A stretch of 64,000 bases of DNA, taken from positions 248,001 to 312,000 of the forward strand of contig NZ_WJIB01000005.1 in the NCBI RefSeq assembly GCF_019400745.1, given 5' to 3'. Both the position numbers and the translations under genes were made by a program. Positions within the stretch are counted from its first letter, which is position 1. Every line of letters starts with the position of its first letter. The notes below the pieces were generated by a model, which did no database searches, had not been told where the DNA came from, and saw only the letters and a program-made list of their open reading frames with translations. Source of the stretch: Cohnella sp. CFH 77786 (GTDB taxonomy: Bacteria > Bacillota > Bacilli > Paenibacillales > Paenibacillaceae). Below, one piece after another: positions 45,601 through 52,955 of the stretch.

Positions 45601-47361
45601 GACAACGGCGAGGGCGGCTTCAAGTCGACTTCGACGGGCAATATCGAAGACCCATACGCGGATTACGGGCTGATCGAGAATTCGCTGATCGGCTATACGA
45701 CAACCGGGCAGCGCAGCGTCGTGGAAGGGATTGACCTGGTTGGTTCGAAGGGCTGGGTGATCCGCGGCAATACGTTTCAGAACGCCAAGGGCGTGAATGA
45801 TGGGGTAGCCTATGCATTCTTCGCCAAGGGCAACTCGATGGATACGATCGTGGAGAACAACGTGTTTCTGAACAGCTTTATCGCCATGTCGTTCGGCGGC
45901 GGAGGCACCGGGGCAAACTTGTTCCGGAACGACGACACGACGTATGAACACCGCGGGGGCATCATTCGCAACAACGTCGTGTACGGCACGTTGGATACGG
46001 CCGTCTACATGAACAAGGCGAACGGCTTCAAGGTTTACAACAACACGATGCTTGGCATCGCGCCGACTGTGAACGTGGGCGGCGTCGAGTCGCGCTTTGC
46101 GGGAAGCAGCGGAGACATCCAAAACAACTTGATGGATAAAGCTGTCAAGCTTCGCGACGGCGGCACCGCAACTTTCAGCAACAACATCACGAACGCTTCT
46201 GCAAGCTGGGTCATGAACCCGTCCGGCGGCGATTTCCATCTCAATCCGTCCACGGCACAAGCTGCGATCGATACCGGCGCTTCCCTGACGGCGGATGTTC
46301 CGAAGGATATGGATGGCCAATCCCGTCCGATCGGCTCGGGCTATGACAAAGGCGCAGATGAGGTGGGCACGACTCCGCTAGCGCCGACCAGCGTAACGGC
46401 CAGCGTCTATGGCGGTGCCGTCCAGCTGAGCTGGAACGTCTCTTCCGGAGCGACGAGCTACACCATTAAGCGTGCGACGGTCAGCGGTGGCCCCTACACG
46501 TCCATAGCGACGGGAATCACTTCGAATGCCTACACGGATAATTCCGTTACGGCTGGTTCGACTTATTACTATGTCGTCGCGGCTGTGAACGCGAACGGCT
46601 CCAGCCCGGATTCGGCCGCAGCATCCGCCGCCGTGCCCGTTCTGGCGCCGACAGGAGTCACGGCGACAGGGGGTGTTGGCTCTGTTACCGTTAGCTGGAC
46701 GGCAGCGAGCGGCGCGACCGGATACAACGTGAAACGAAGCACGGTTAGCGGCGGTCCCTACACGACGATCGTTTCGAGCGTGACGGCGGTAACGTATACC
46801 GATCAGCCCGTGACGAACGGAATTACGTACTATTACGTGGTCAGCTCCGTTTATCCCGGAGGCGAGAGCGCGGACTCCCCGCAAGTGTCCGGAACGCCTT
46901 TAACCAATTTGGCAATAGGGAAATCTGTGACGGCAAGCAGCACTTACAATAGTACGAATTGGGGGGCGGGGAAAGCGGTTGATGGCGAGCGTAATTCCAT
47001 ACCCGGTAAATACGGGTGGACTAGCAACAATTCGCTTACTTCCGACCATACCGAATGGATCACGGTGGACTTGGGGACGACAGCGACGATTACCCAAGTC
47101 GGCCTATACCCCCGGAATGACGCGGGGAATGCGGGATATGGCTTTCCTATCGATTTTACGATACAAGTTTCCACAGACGGGACAACTTGGAGTACAATCG
47201 TGAACCGGACGGCCTATCCGATGCCGGGAGATGCCGTGCAGTCCTTCAGCTTCCCACCGGTACAGGCCCGTTATATCAAGGTGACGGGTACCAGCTTGCG
47301 CCAGAATCCGAACGATTCCAATCAATACAGAATGCAGTTTGCAGAGCTGGAAGTATACTGA
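39691..47361 (+). CDS. Giant secreted protein with two beta-helix domains and many carbohydrate-binding/FN3 modules
   Basis: The 2,556-residue protein has a signal peptide of about 32 residues (ending SKVYA). Domains, by approximate residue: discoidin-like 38-199; FN3 210-316; discoidin-like 318-479; FN3 485-590 and 595-705; right-handed beta-helix 708-1075; FN3 1080-1188; CBM96-like 1190-1350; FN3 1352-1460; discoidin-like 1464-1628; two FN3 1632-1852; second beta-helix 1858-2226; two FN3 2230-2402; C-terminal F5/8C domain 2406-2556. The helices carry HADHLKTWDNGEGGFK and RGGIIRNNVVYGTLDT repeats and resemble pectate-lyase-like or chondroitinase-B-like folds. No sortase motif is present, so it is secreted or bound through its own modules. 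Start 39691 is fixed by GGAAGGGAG, which lies between it and an earlier Met. A role in breaking down or gripping plant polysaccharide is likely. Confidence 0.85.
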   Translation: MHTVVKKSGVSLLIVSLLSASFLFPSDSKVYADPTETNVALGQATVTTNGVVTNAASLNLLVDGDRTTSNFDLIDVSTGPKWVQLDLGEAFAITKVNVLNDYNPTATRTGRDIIVQLSNDPTFASGVSTIFNNDTDNTAGQGAGSDSAYLEPTDGSGKTITLSSPITARYVRSWANGHIRTADGLVKNVNTPVELEVYAAVPATNSSLPINVNLTAGNAAVNSATLGWTSPGPSSVTGYDIRYSTSPITSANWDDGLVVKRITGEPTPAAASTAQTMTVKGLPSGTTVYFAMKTIGTGGQVSNLSSVASIATKPVANVALGKSVSTNASSTSGEPLSALTDGVKTRDKYVLYGVSTGPKWAQVDLGQAYDVVRVNIRNDWGDSQTYRTGKDLIVQLSNDPTFASGVTAIFNNDGDNSSGLGTGNDAEYVEPGDGSGKDILLADPVSARYVRYWANGHVRINGTANAVDTPVEIEVYADPQDNSPPAAVSNLSVTRTTWQSVELSWTAPGDDGNTGTARSYEFRRSTSPITAANWASATVVTGAPAPLTAGTTQTFTVGGLSPSTTFYFAMKSKDIVNESALSNVVSVTTPASDTVAPAAITNLAVSQAIFRSAKLTWTATGDDGTIGTAAGFEVRYSTSPITEANWASAQLVEDKMPQKAPGSAQAMKVKELTTGTTYYFAVKTKDASGNLSGLSNVVSATISTPAPDAVTVNSLSSLQTAINNAPAGGRVITLAAGTYNQTTTIQITGKNNITIQGATSDYADTIVKGPGMSNSSMDINIKVNNSDYVTIKNMTIQDSYYHAIQINDGSNYFHADHLKTWDNGEGGFKTTFDVNGINGYTDYGLIENSLIGYTTHGIQGVVEGIDIIAGKSWIVRGNKFENAQGWGGGIAYAVFAKANSLDTIIENNVLTNSYIAISFGGGGSGSSIFRNQDTTYEHRGGIIRNNVVYGTLDTGVYLNKATGFKVYNNTILNTPSSVGSIEPRFAETSGEIRGNLLTYAVKLRNGATAVQSNNLTGANGTWLANPAQGDYHLHPFFGAGARDIGVTLPEVPTDMDGQTRPYGSAPDVGADEFVPNELTPPAAISNLAASGATARTFRLTWSASGDDGNTGTAYLYDIRYANAPITEATWSSAQKVETPVVPAAPGTSQSVTVTGPTAGTTVYAAIKTIDDQGNVSALSNVVSITMAASSATEFSPADDVQDASGQIYGNTQTLGIQNNGNSIYWAYLQGNFSGYSGSSAERATLRLYTNYNKPITMKLTMTGLQDNSWTESTVTSSNLPSETGAVNLGLLPISGPGWQDFDITDFVNSHMGDKKVSFKLSDPLQQANAVSFNSSENPYNKPIIVIDNTDVWAPAAIANLSVGNRTLSSAELKWTAPGDDGNLRTASEYDVRYAATPITEANWSSATPVVGEPSPQVAGTQQQFTVYGLTPGASYYFAMKTRDNANNVSGLSNVITVDMETTINVARNKSVTTNGTVSQGGPISILTDGVTARDQYALISVSSGPKWVQVDLSQAYGIKKINIRNDWGATSDTYRTGRDHVVQVSNDPTFATGATTVFNNDQDNSSGLGVGTDAEYQEPPDGSGKTITLPSTINARYVRFWANGHVRVSGEYKAVNTPVEIEVYADPGDSTAPGAVTNLSASQTRWKSTNLSWTAPGDDGSVGTAAAYDIRYHTAPITENNWNDAVQLTNEPTPQVAGTSQTLAVTGLTPGTTYYFAMRAIDEATNVSAISNVLTVTTPASDPTPPAAISDLQAVAPNIRSVQLTWTAPGNDGMVAKAAGYDVRYSTSPITEANWASATQAQDELAQKDPGSAMKFQVNQLTTGVTYYFAVKTFDDAGNYSALSNVVSATTFTPVQDAVTVSSLDQLQQAIDGAPAGGRVITLASGTYNQTATININGKNNITIQGATTNYNDTVVAGPGINNSSLDINFKVNDSDYVTIRHLTIRDSYFHSIQVNSGSDYFHADHLKTWDNGEGGFKSTSTGNIEDPYADYGLIENSLIGYTTTGQRSVVEGIDLVGSKGWVIRGNTFQNAKGVNDGVAYAFFAKGNSMDTIVENNVFLNSFIAMSFGGGGTGANLFRNDDTTYEHRGGIIRNNVVYGTLDTAVYMNKANGFKVYNNTMLGIAPTVNVGGVESRFAGSSGDIQNNLMDKAVKLRDGGTATFSNNITNASASWVMNPSGGDFHLNPSTAQAAIDTGASLTADVPKDMDGQSRPIGSGYDKGADEVGTTPLAPTSVTASVYGGAVQLSWNVSSGATSYTIKRATVSGGPYTSIATGITSNAYTDNSVTAGSTYYYVVAAVNANGSSPDSAAASAAVPVLAPTGVTATGGVGSVTVSWTAASGATGYNVKRSTVSGGPYTTIVSSVTAVTYTDQPVTNGITYYYVVSSVYPGGESADSPQVSGTPLTNLAIGKSVTASSTYNSTNWGAGKAVDGERNSIPGKYGWTSNNSLTSDHTEWITVDLGTTATITQVGLYPRNDAGNAGYGFPIDFTIQVSTDGTTWSTIVNRTAYPMPGDAVQSFSFPPVQARYIKVTGTSLRQNPNDSNQYRMQFAELEVY
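40642..42906 (+). repeat. Internal duplication, copy 1 (discoidin-FN3-FN3-beta-helix)
   Basis: This block encodes discoidin-like, FN3, FN3 and beta-helix domains in that order. The same order recurs about 3.44 kb downstream. Long stretches such as the ACGTATGAGCATCGCGG / CATCATTCGCAACAACGT region (42495-42535) are close to identical at the DNA level. Confidence 0.75.
44080..46362 (+). repeat. Internal duplication, copy 2 (discoidin-FN3-FN3-beta-helix)
   Basis: Second copy of the block at 40642-42906, with the same domain order and offset by about 3.44 kb across its whole length. It is separated from copy 1 by FN3, CBM96-like and FN3 modules. Confidence 0.75.
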
Positions 47362-47403
47362 GTGAATGCTGCGCGTATGAGCCGTAAACAAAGATAGGAA
47401 AAC

Positions 47404-47447
47404 GAACCGCCGGTATCAGCCTGAACAGCTGATCCGGCGGTTCGATT
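47404..47447. terminator. Long hairpin between the convergent giant and ACT-MFS genes
   Basis: GAACCGCCGGTATCAGC (47404-47420) pairs with GCTGATCCGGCGGTTC (47428-47443), leaving one unpaired base. The T-run is weak on both sides. It lies between two convergent gene ends and probably stops transcription both ways. Confidence 0.65.
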
Positions 47448-47479
47448 TCCTAACGGGGCAGCAAACCGACGTTGTCAGG

Positions 47480-48904
47480 CTAAGTGCCTAAGTGCCGCCT
47501 CCACCGGTACCAACTCCAGGCCATCAGAATCGCCATCGTGCCGGCGAACAGCCGGATTGCGGGCACGAGACCGAGCCATTGCGCTGCGATGCCGAGCCCG
47601 AGTATCGGGAAGCTGACGCCCATGTAAGTCACCGCGTAATACACGGAGACGGCCTGCGCGCGATCCGCGTCCGGTACGGATTCGTTGACGTAACGGAGAC
47701 TTCGGGCGTAGCAGGGTCCATGGCCCAACCCGAGCAAGACAGCGGACAGCACGAGCAGTACCGGAGACTTGGAAGCCGCGGCGCCGAGTAGCCCGACAAG
47801 TCCCATCGTGAGCAGCAGGTAGCCGACCGTGAGATTGGAGAGCAGCGGGAAGCGACGGCTCCGCATCTGGGCCCATGCGGACAACCCAAGAACAAGGGCG
47901 AGCCCGACTCCGGAGGCGATCAGGTTCGATTCGCCGGCGATAACGGGGAGGTAAGTCGGGAGGATCGCCGTGACCAGGCTCATGACGGACCAGGAGATAA
48001 ACGATGTTCCCGCCGCCGCATGAAGCGCGGGGCGAATCGCGTGCGGAACGGAAGGCAAGCGGATCCGCATCCTGCCGCTTGCCCGTTCGCCTTTATTCCC
48101 GATCAGCAACAGACCTGCGATGCCCGGCAAGACCAGGATCGCATGAAGCGCGAAGGGAAGCCGCGTCGGATAAGGGGCGAGTTCGCCCAGGAAACCGGAT
48201 GCGACGGGGCCGAGCGCATTGCCGGCGGTCACGGCGGCGGAAGCCGCGAGGGCGGCATGCGTTCTCGCTTGCCTGCCGCCGAGCTCCGTCATGGCCGCAA
48301 CCGCGACCCCGTTCATGATGCCGACCGACACCCCTTGCAACACGCGGGACATCACCAGCATGACCGGCCCGTCGGCCAACATAAAACAGACCGATCCGAG
48401 CAGCGCGAACAAGGTACCGGAGAGCAGCAGCCTGACGCGTCCGATTCGATCCGACAACGGCCCGGCGACGAGAATGACGGGAATGACCACGATCGCATAC
48501 GCGGCGAATAGGAGCGTCATGACCGCCGGCGGCAAATTCCACTGAACCCGGTACAACGCATAGAGCGGGGCCGACAAATTCGTGCCGAACAGGGTAATGA
48601 ACAAGCTGTAGGCGACCATCCGGAAGGCGGAAGTCCGGCTGTTCGCGATCGATTCACGCCAATGGCGCCGTGCTTTCGTCTGGACCTCGATCACGTCCAA
48701 CAGCCCCGCCAAACGTTCGATTACGCCGTCCAGACTGCCGGCATCGATCGAGACCGACACTTTCATCCGCGCAATAGCGGGCTTCCTGCCGGCTCGAACC
48801 GACAATTTCTCTATATTGCAGCCGATCCGACCGAACAGCTCCGACACGCTCGCCAGTACGCCGGGTCGATTGTTTACCGTTAACGAAACAATATGGGTAA
48901 CCAC
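47480..48904 (-). CDS. ACT domain (IlvN type) fused to an MFS transporter
   Basis: The product of about 474 residues is one uninterrupted frame. Residues 1-75 form an ACT domain like that of the acetolactate synthase small subunit IlvN/IlvH: THIVSLTVNNRPGVLASVSE, LFGRIGCNIEKLSV, then ARMKVSVSI and LAGLLDVIEVQ. The Asn and Gly of NNRPG and the Asn of CNIE align with the valine-binding residues known in IlvH. From about residue 95 it has 12 membrane helices with MFS motif A (GPLSDRIGRVRLLLSG). I infer a transporter gated by a branched-chain amino acid or related ligand. GTG 48904 is preferred because AAAGGAG lies 11 bases upstream; GTG 48916 overlaps that ribosome site. It is divergent from the second importer. 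Confidence 0.8.
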   Translation of the reverse strand: MVTHIVSLTVNNRPGVLASVSELFGRIGCNIEKLSVRAGRKPAIARMKVSVSIDAGSLDGVIERLAGLLDVIEVQTKARRHWRESIANSRTSAFRMVAYSLFITLFGTNLSAPLYALYRVQWNLPPAVMTLLFAAYAIVVIPVILVAGPLSDRIGRVRLLLSGTLFALLGSVCFMLADGPVMLVMSRVLQGVSVGIMNGVAVAAMTELGGRQARTHAALAASAAVTAGNALGPVASGFLGELAPYPTRLPFALHAILVLPGIAGLLLIGNKGERASGRMRIRLPSVPHAIRPALHAAAGTSFISWSVMSLVTAILPTYLPVIAGESNLIASGVGLALVLGLSAWAQMRSRRFPLLSNLTVGYLLLTMGLVGLLGAAASKSPVLLVLSAVLLGLGHGPCYARSLRYVNESVPDADRAQAVSVYYAVTYMGVSFPILGLGIAAQWLGLVPAIRLFAGTMAILMAWSWYRWRRHLGT

Positions 48905-49008
48905 GGGGACATGCACTCCTTTCCCGCATTCGCCGAAGGCCGCGAAAATGCAATTTATTGTATCATCCCTTCCGGCAAGCTTCCTATAAGGCAGGTTTAA
49001 TATTTAGG

Positions 49009-49024
49009 GGGTCAGTTTTGACCC
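49009..49024. promoter_or_regulatory. Inverted repeat in the divergent region before the second importer
   Basis: GGGTCA-GTTT-TGACCC is a perfect six-base dyad, 115 bases before the permease start and 105 bases from the ACT-MFS start. It could be an operator for either gene. I see no strong promoter hexamers next to it. Confidence 0.4.
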
Positions 49025-49138
49025 GAGGCACCGGAAATTTTCGAAGTTTAATAATCACCCAGTAAACAACAATTTTAATAGATACAAAGCAATTCGTATC
49101 GGGTGATAAAATGGGTCAAACAGGATGGAGGAATGGGA

Positions 49139-50110
49139 ATGAGCATGAAGGCTGTTTCGAACGTGAAAACGGTTACAACATACAGCAGGAAGACGTTGCG
49201 GATTTCCCTGTTTTGGAAGAAGATCAAAAAACAACAGGTTCTGTTATGGATGTCCGTTCCGATCATGCTGCATCTGGCTTTGTTCCAGTTCGTGCCGCTG
49301 TGGGGCTGGCTCATGGCATTTAAGGATTATCATATCGGACAAAACTTGCTGGAGGCGAAGTGGATCGGGCTGACTCATTTTCGAACGCTGCTGGGCCACA
49401 GCGATTTCCTCCAGGATTTGCGCAACAATATCGTCATGAATTCGATGCAGCTGGTCATGGGAACTTTCTGCGCCGTCGCACTCGCCATCGTACTCAGCGA
49501 GCTAAAAAGCAAAGGGTTCGTTCGCGTCGTTCAGACGATGACCTACTTGCCGTACTTCGTTTCCATGGTGGTCGTAGCGAATATCTTCGTCATGCTGCTC
49601 TCCCCGGACGGGGGATTGGTCAATGAGCTTATGATCAAGTTGGGATGGATTCACGAAGGGATCTTCTACTTCGGCCAGGCCAAATGGTTCTGGATCCTGC
49701 ACACGCTGATCATGACGTGGAAAGGGTTCGGCTGGGGCGCGATCATCTACTTGGCGTCGATCTCCGGCATCGATCCGGGCCTTTACGATGCGGCCGAGGT
49801 TGATGGAGCGAGCCGCTGGCAGCGAGTGAAGTACATCGTTATACCGTCGATGATTCCTACGTTGGTGCTTCTGACCATCTTGGACATCGGCTATCTGGTG
49901 ACCGGCGGCTTCGAATCGCAGTTCCTGCTGGGCAACGTGATCAATGTCGAATATTCGGAAGTCATCTCGATTCTGGCGCTCAGGCTGGGGCTGAACGAAG
50001 GGGACTTCTCGTTCGGAACGGCTGTCGGCATCTTCAATTCCGTCGTCGGCATGACGCTCGTCCTCATTGTGAATGCCATTGCCAGAAGGTATAAAACCAA
50101 CCTTTTTTAA
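49139..50110 (+). CDS. Carbohydrate ABC importer permease, LplB type (second cluster)
   Basis: The 323-residue permease has a basic N-terminus, six helices, and the EAA loop DAAEVDGASRWQRVKYIVIPS. Its C-terminus, SEVISILALRLGLNEGDFSFGTAVGIFNS, is typical of LplB. GGAGG (49127-49131) with a seven-base gap selects ATG 49139 among three nearby Met codons. It is the first gene of a twelve-gene catabolic cluster. As in the first importer, no ATPase gene accompanies it. Confidence 0.88.
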   Translation: MSMKAVSNVKTVTTYSRKTLRISLFWKKIKKQQVLLWMSVPIMLHLALFQFVPLWGWLMAFKDYHIGQNLLEAKWIGLTHFRTLLGHSDFLQDLRNNIVMNSMQLVMGTFCAVALAIVLSELKSKGFVRVVQTMTYLPYFVSMVVVANIFVMLLSPDGGLVNELMIKLGWIHEGIFYFGQAKWFWILHTLIMTWKGFGWGAIIYLASISGIDPGLYDAAEVDGASRWQRVKYIVIPSMIPTLVLLTILDIGYLVTGGFESQFLLGNVINVEYSEVISILALRLGLNEGDFSFGTAVGIFNSVVGMTLVLIVNAIARRYKTNLF

Positions 50111-50216
50111 ATCTCGGACCGTATTTCCCGGCTGATTGTTCGATTTCTCGAAACACGCCGCTCACGCAATGACCGCTGAAAGCGGTTTATCCTTGACGAT
50201 TGGAGAGAATCCGACC

Positions 50217-51101
50217 ATGCTGCTTCATCGGACTACGGGCGAGCGAATCGTCGATGCCATCCTTTACGCGCTGTTGACGCTGGCTGCCCTATCGACCGTA
50301 TACCCCTTCGTTTATTTGCTCGTCATTTCGCTGAACGAGACCTCGGATGCCTTGAAGGGCGGCCTGTATTTGCTGCCCCGGAAGTTTACGCTCGAGAATT
50401 ACGCTTATGTTTTTCAGAACGGGAAGCTTGCCAGGGCGGCTCTTAATTCCGTACTTCGAACGGTGATCCATACGGTCTTGTCCGTCTTCTTCTGCGGGAT
50501 GCTCGCATACGTGCTCAGCAGGCGAGCGTTCATATTCCGCAAGCTGTTCAGCTTCATCCTCATCGTCACCATGTACGTCAGCGGGGGGCTGATTCCCACT
50601 TATTTGCTGATCAAGAATTTGGGGCTGATGAACACCTTTGCCGTTTATATCGTTCCGGGAATCGTGAGCGCTTTCTACGTCTTATTAATGAGAACGTTCT
50701 TCGAACAGCTGCCCGATGGACTCGTCGAGTCGGCTTATATCGACGGCGCGAACGATTTCCGGATCTATACGCGGATCATTATCTGGATCAGTCTTCCGGT
50801 AGTGGCCACGGTTGCGCTCTATGCCGCCGTCGGCGCATGGAACTCGTGGTTCGACAACTACTTATACAACAGCCGCAACGAGAAGCTTGCCGTACTTCAA
50901 TACGAACTGCAGAAAATGATTCAGACCGTCGAAACCAGCTCTTCGGAAGCTGGAGAAAGCGGGGGGGCGGTTCGAATCATTTCACCTCTCACCATCAAAG
51001 CAACGTTAACGATTCTCGTTACCTTACCGATCCTGCTCGTCTACCCGTTCCTGCAAAAATATTTCGTGAAAGGCATGACGCTCGGCGCTATGAAGGACTG
51101 A
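50217..51101 (+). CDS. Carbohydrate ABC importer permease, LplC type (second cluster)
   Basis: This 294-residue permease has six helices, the loop ESAYIDGANDFRIYTRIIIWIS (EAA variant) and a C-terminal YPFLQKYFVKGMTLGAMKD. GGAGAG lies ten bases before ATG 50217; a longer TTG start at 50136 lacks a ribosome site. Overall it is close to the 31400 permease, showing that both clusters use the same importer class. Confidence 0.87.
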   Translation: MLLHRTTGERIVDAILYALLTLAALSTVYPFVYLLVISLNETSDALKGGLYLLPRKFTLENYAYVFQNGKLARAALNSVLRTVIHTVLSVFFCGMLAYVLSRRAFIFRKLFSFILIVTMYVSGGLIPTYLLIKNLGLMNTFAVYIVPGIVSAFYVLLMRTFFEQLPDGLVESAYIDGANDFRIYTRIIIWISLPVVATVALYAAVGAWNSWFDNYLYNSRNEKLAVLQYELQKMIQTVETSSSEAGESGGAVRIISPLTIKATLTILVTLPILLVYPFLQKYFVKGMTLGAMKD

Positions 51102-51179
51102 TTTCATTGCCGTCTCCCGCAAGCAAGCGGAAAGGACGGTATGAAATAATAAATCGATCTATAATCGGAGGTCGCAACC

Positions 51180-52877
51180 ATGTGGAAAAAGAACAATCTT
51201 AAACTGTTAGCCGCCTTATTGGTCATCGGAAGCCTGCTGGTGACCGCATGCTCCAAAAACAATACGAGCGAGGGGGCCTCGCAGAGCCCGACCCCAGCCG
51301 CCTCGGGAACCGCGTCAGCGGGGCCGGCGACCCCGGCGGCCAAGACGCCGTTCACCTTCACGATGAATACGGACAATCCGATCATGAACTGGTCGAGCGA
51401 CGTGGCAAAGGAAATCACGAAGCGCACGGGCGCAACCATTAAGTGGGACATCATCACAGGCGACTTCCGGACGAAGATGAACGTCTGGCTCGCGGCAGGC
51501 GATTATCCGGAGGTCGTGAACATTCACGACAACACGCTGCAGTCGTATATCCAAGCGAAAGCCGTTATCGATCTGACCGATCTCATCAAGGAACACGCTC
51601 CCAACATAATGAAAGCGTATAACAACGACTTGTCCTTGCTTCAGGACAAAAATGACGGAAAAATATACGGTCTGCTGCAGCCCCCGACCAAGAAGGTGAA
51701 CGATCTGACTCGGAAGGGATGGATCGCCCTCCAATCGGCCGTTCTGAAGGACGCCGGATATCCGGAGATCAAGACGCTCGACGATGTCCGCAACGTCGTC
51801 GCGAACTATATGAAGAAATATCCGGAGATCGGAGGAGGCAAGACCATCGGCTTCTCCAACTACGGCGAGGCGAATCAGTTGTACAATATTTTCGATACGG
51901 CGGCACGCTCGTATGCCGGCTTCGCGCTTACTTCGAACGTTTACGTCGACGATCAGTTCAACGCCAGATTGCGCTTCTTCGAGCCAGGGTATACCGATTT
52001 CTTTAAATTCTTAAACCAAATCAATAAGGAAGGGCTCTTCGACCCCGAATCGCTGGTGCAGACCCCCGAACAGTTTACGACCAAATGCAATCAGGGCCGC
52101 GTGCTTGCCATATTCGGAGGCGGAATGGACTGTAACGCCTCGCTGGAGAGCAACAACATGGCCGACCGTTCCTACGTCTGGTTCGACATCGTGGCGCCGG
52201 GGCGGACGAAAATGACCGTGAAGCCGCTCGGAGAAGCGAACCGCGGCGGAGAAATGTGGCTGTCGATTACGAAGAACGCCAAGGACCCGGTCCGTATCAT
52301 CCAGTTCTACGACGAAATGTTCAAGCTGGAAAACCAGATTCTTGTCGGCTGGGGATTCGAAGGAAAGTACTATACCGTCGAGAACGGGAAGCGGGTCGTG
52401 ACGGATTGGCTTGTCGATCAATATAAAACCCACCCGGATAATTTCTGGGAGGAAGTAGGGTTAGGCTATGCCCGTCAGATGTCGACCAACTATGGTGCCG
52501 GGTTTACGCTGTCGGACGGCGATTTCGCGATGTGGCAATTCTCGGAAAGCTGGATTTCGAAAACGACGAGTCCGGTCGTGGTAGAGACATTGGCGAAATA
52601 CGGGGCAAAAACGCAAGCCGATCTGCTCGTCAAGGGGATCGAAAGGGATTATGGGAGAACGGCCGGCAAGGGAACGGACGAAATGAAGAAGTTCACTACG
52701 GAAGCCATTGCCGAGTGGGGCAAAACACTTCCGAAGTTTATCCTCGAGAAGGACCCGTCCAAGCTCGACGGCATATGGCAAGGACTTGAGAAGACGCTCA
52801 AGGATAAAGGACTCGATAAATTTAACCAAGCCTCGACGGAGATTTATCAAAACGCCGCGAAAGAAATCAAGAAGTAA
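51180..52877 (+). CDS. Sugar-binding lipoprotein (second cluster)
   Basis: The 565-residue solute-binding protein has a type II signal peptide with lipobox LVTAC (Cys near residue 24) and a Ser/Pro/Ala linker (SQSPTPAASGTASAGPATPA) before the binding domain. The ligand domain has NVWLAAGDYPEVVNIHDN and LGYARQMSTNYGAGF. It should capture the oligosaccharide that the cluster degrades. CGGAGGTCG precedes the ATG. A hairpin follows the gene. Confidence 0.88.
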   Translation: MWKKNNLKLLAALLVIGSLLVTACSKNNTSEGASQSPTPAASGTASAGPATPAAKTPFTFTMNTDNPIMNWSSDVAKEITKRTGATIKWDIITGDFRTKMNVWLAAGDYPEVVNIHDNTLQSYIQAKAVIDLTDLIKEHAPNIMKAYNNDLSLLQDKNDGKIYGLLQPPTKKVNDLTRKGWIALQSAVLKDAGYPEIKTLDDVRNVVANYMKKYPEIGGGKTIGFSNYGEANQLYNIFDTAARSYAGFALTSNVYVDDQFNARLRFFEPGYTDFFKFLNQINKEGLFDPESLVQTPEQFTTKCNQGRVLAIFGGGMDCNASLESNNMADRSYVWFDIVAPGRTKMTVKPLGEANRGGEMWLSITKNAKDPVRIIQFYDEMFKLENQILVGWGFEGKYYTVENGKRVVTDWLVDQYKTHPDNFWEEVGLGYARQMSTNYGAGFTLSDGDFAMWQFSESWISKTTSPVVVETLAKYGAKTQADLLVKGIERDYGRTAGKGTDEMKKFTTEAIAEWGKTLPKFILEKDPSKLDGIWQGLEKTLKDKGLDKFNQASTEIYQNAAKEIKK

Positions 52878-52893
52878 GCTTATCACAGTCGGG

Positions 52894-52931
52894 GTCGTTC
52901 CGGAGAGCACAACATGCTGACGGAACGGCCC
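52894..52931 (+). other. Intercistronic hairpin after the second binding-protein gene
   Basis: GGTCGTTCCG (52894-52903) pairs with CGGAACGGCC (52922-52931) with one G-T pair. No T-run follows. It may stabilise the importer mRNA or reduce read-through into the enzyme genes. Confidence 0.45.
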
Positions 52932-52955
52932 TTATGAAGGAAGGAGGCCGCTCCG

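Noticed and set aside
40642-46362. Regular DNA repeats that could suggest a CRISPR array or mobile element
   Set aside because: The repeats are long, diverged and in frame. They encode protein domains; no short direct repeats with unique spacers were seen.
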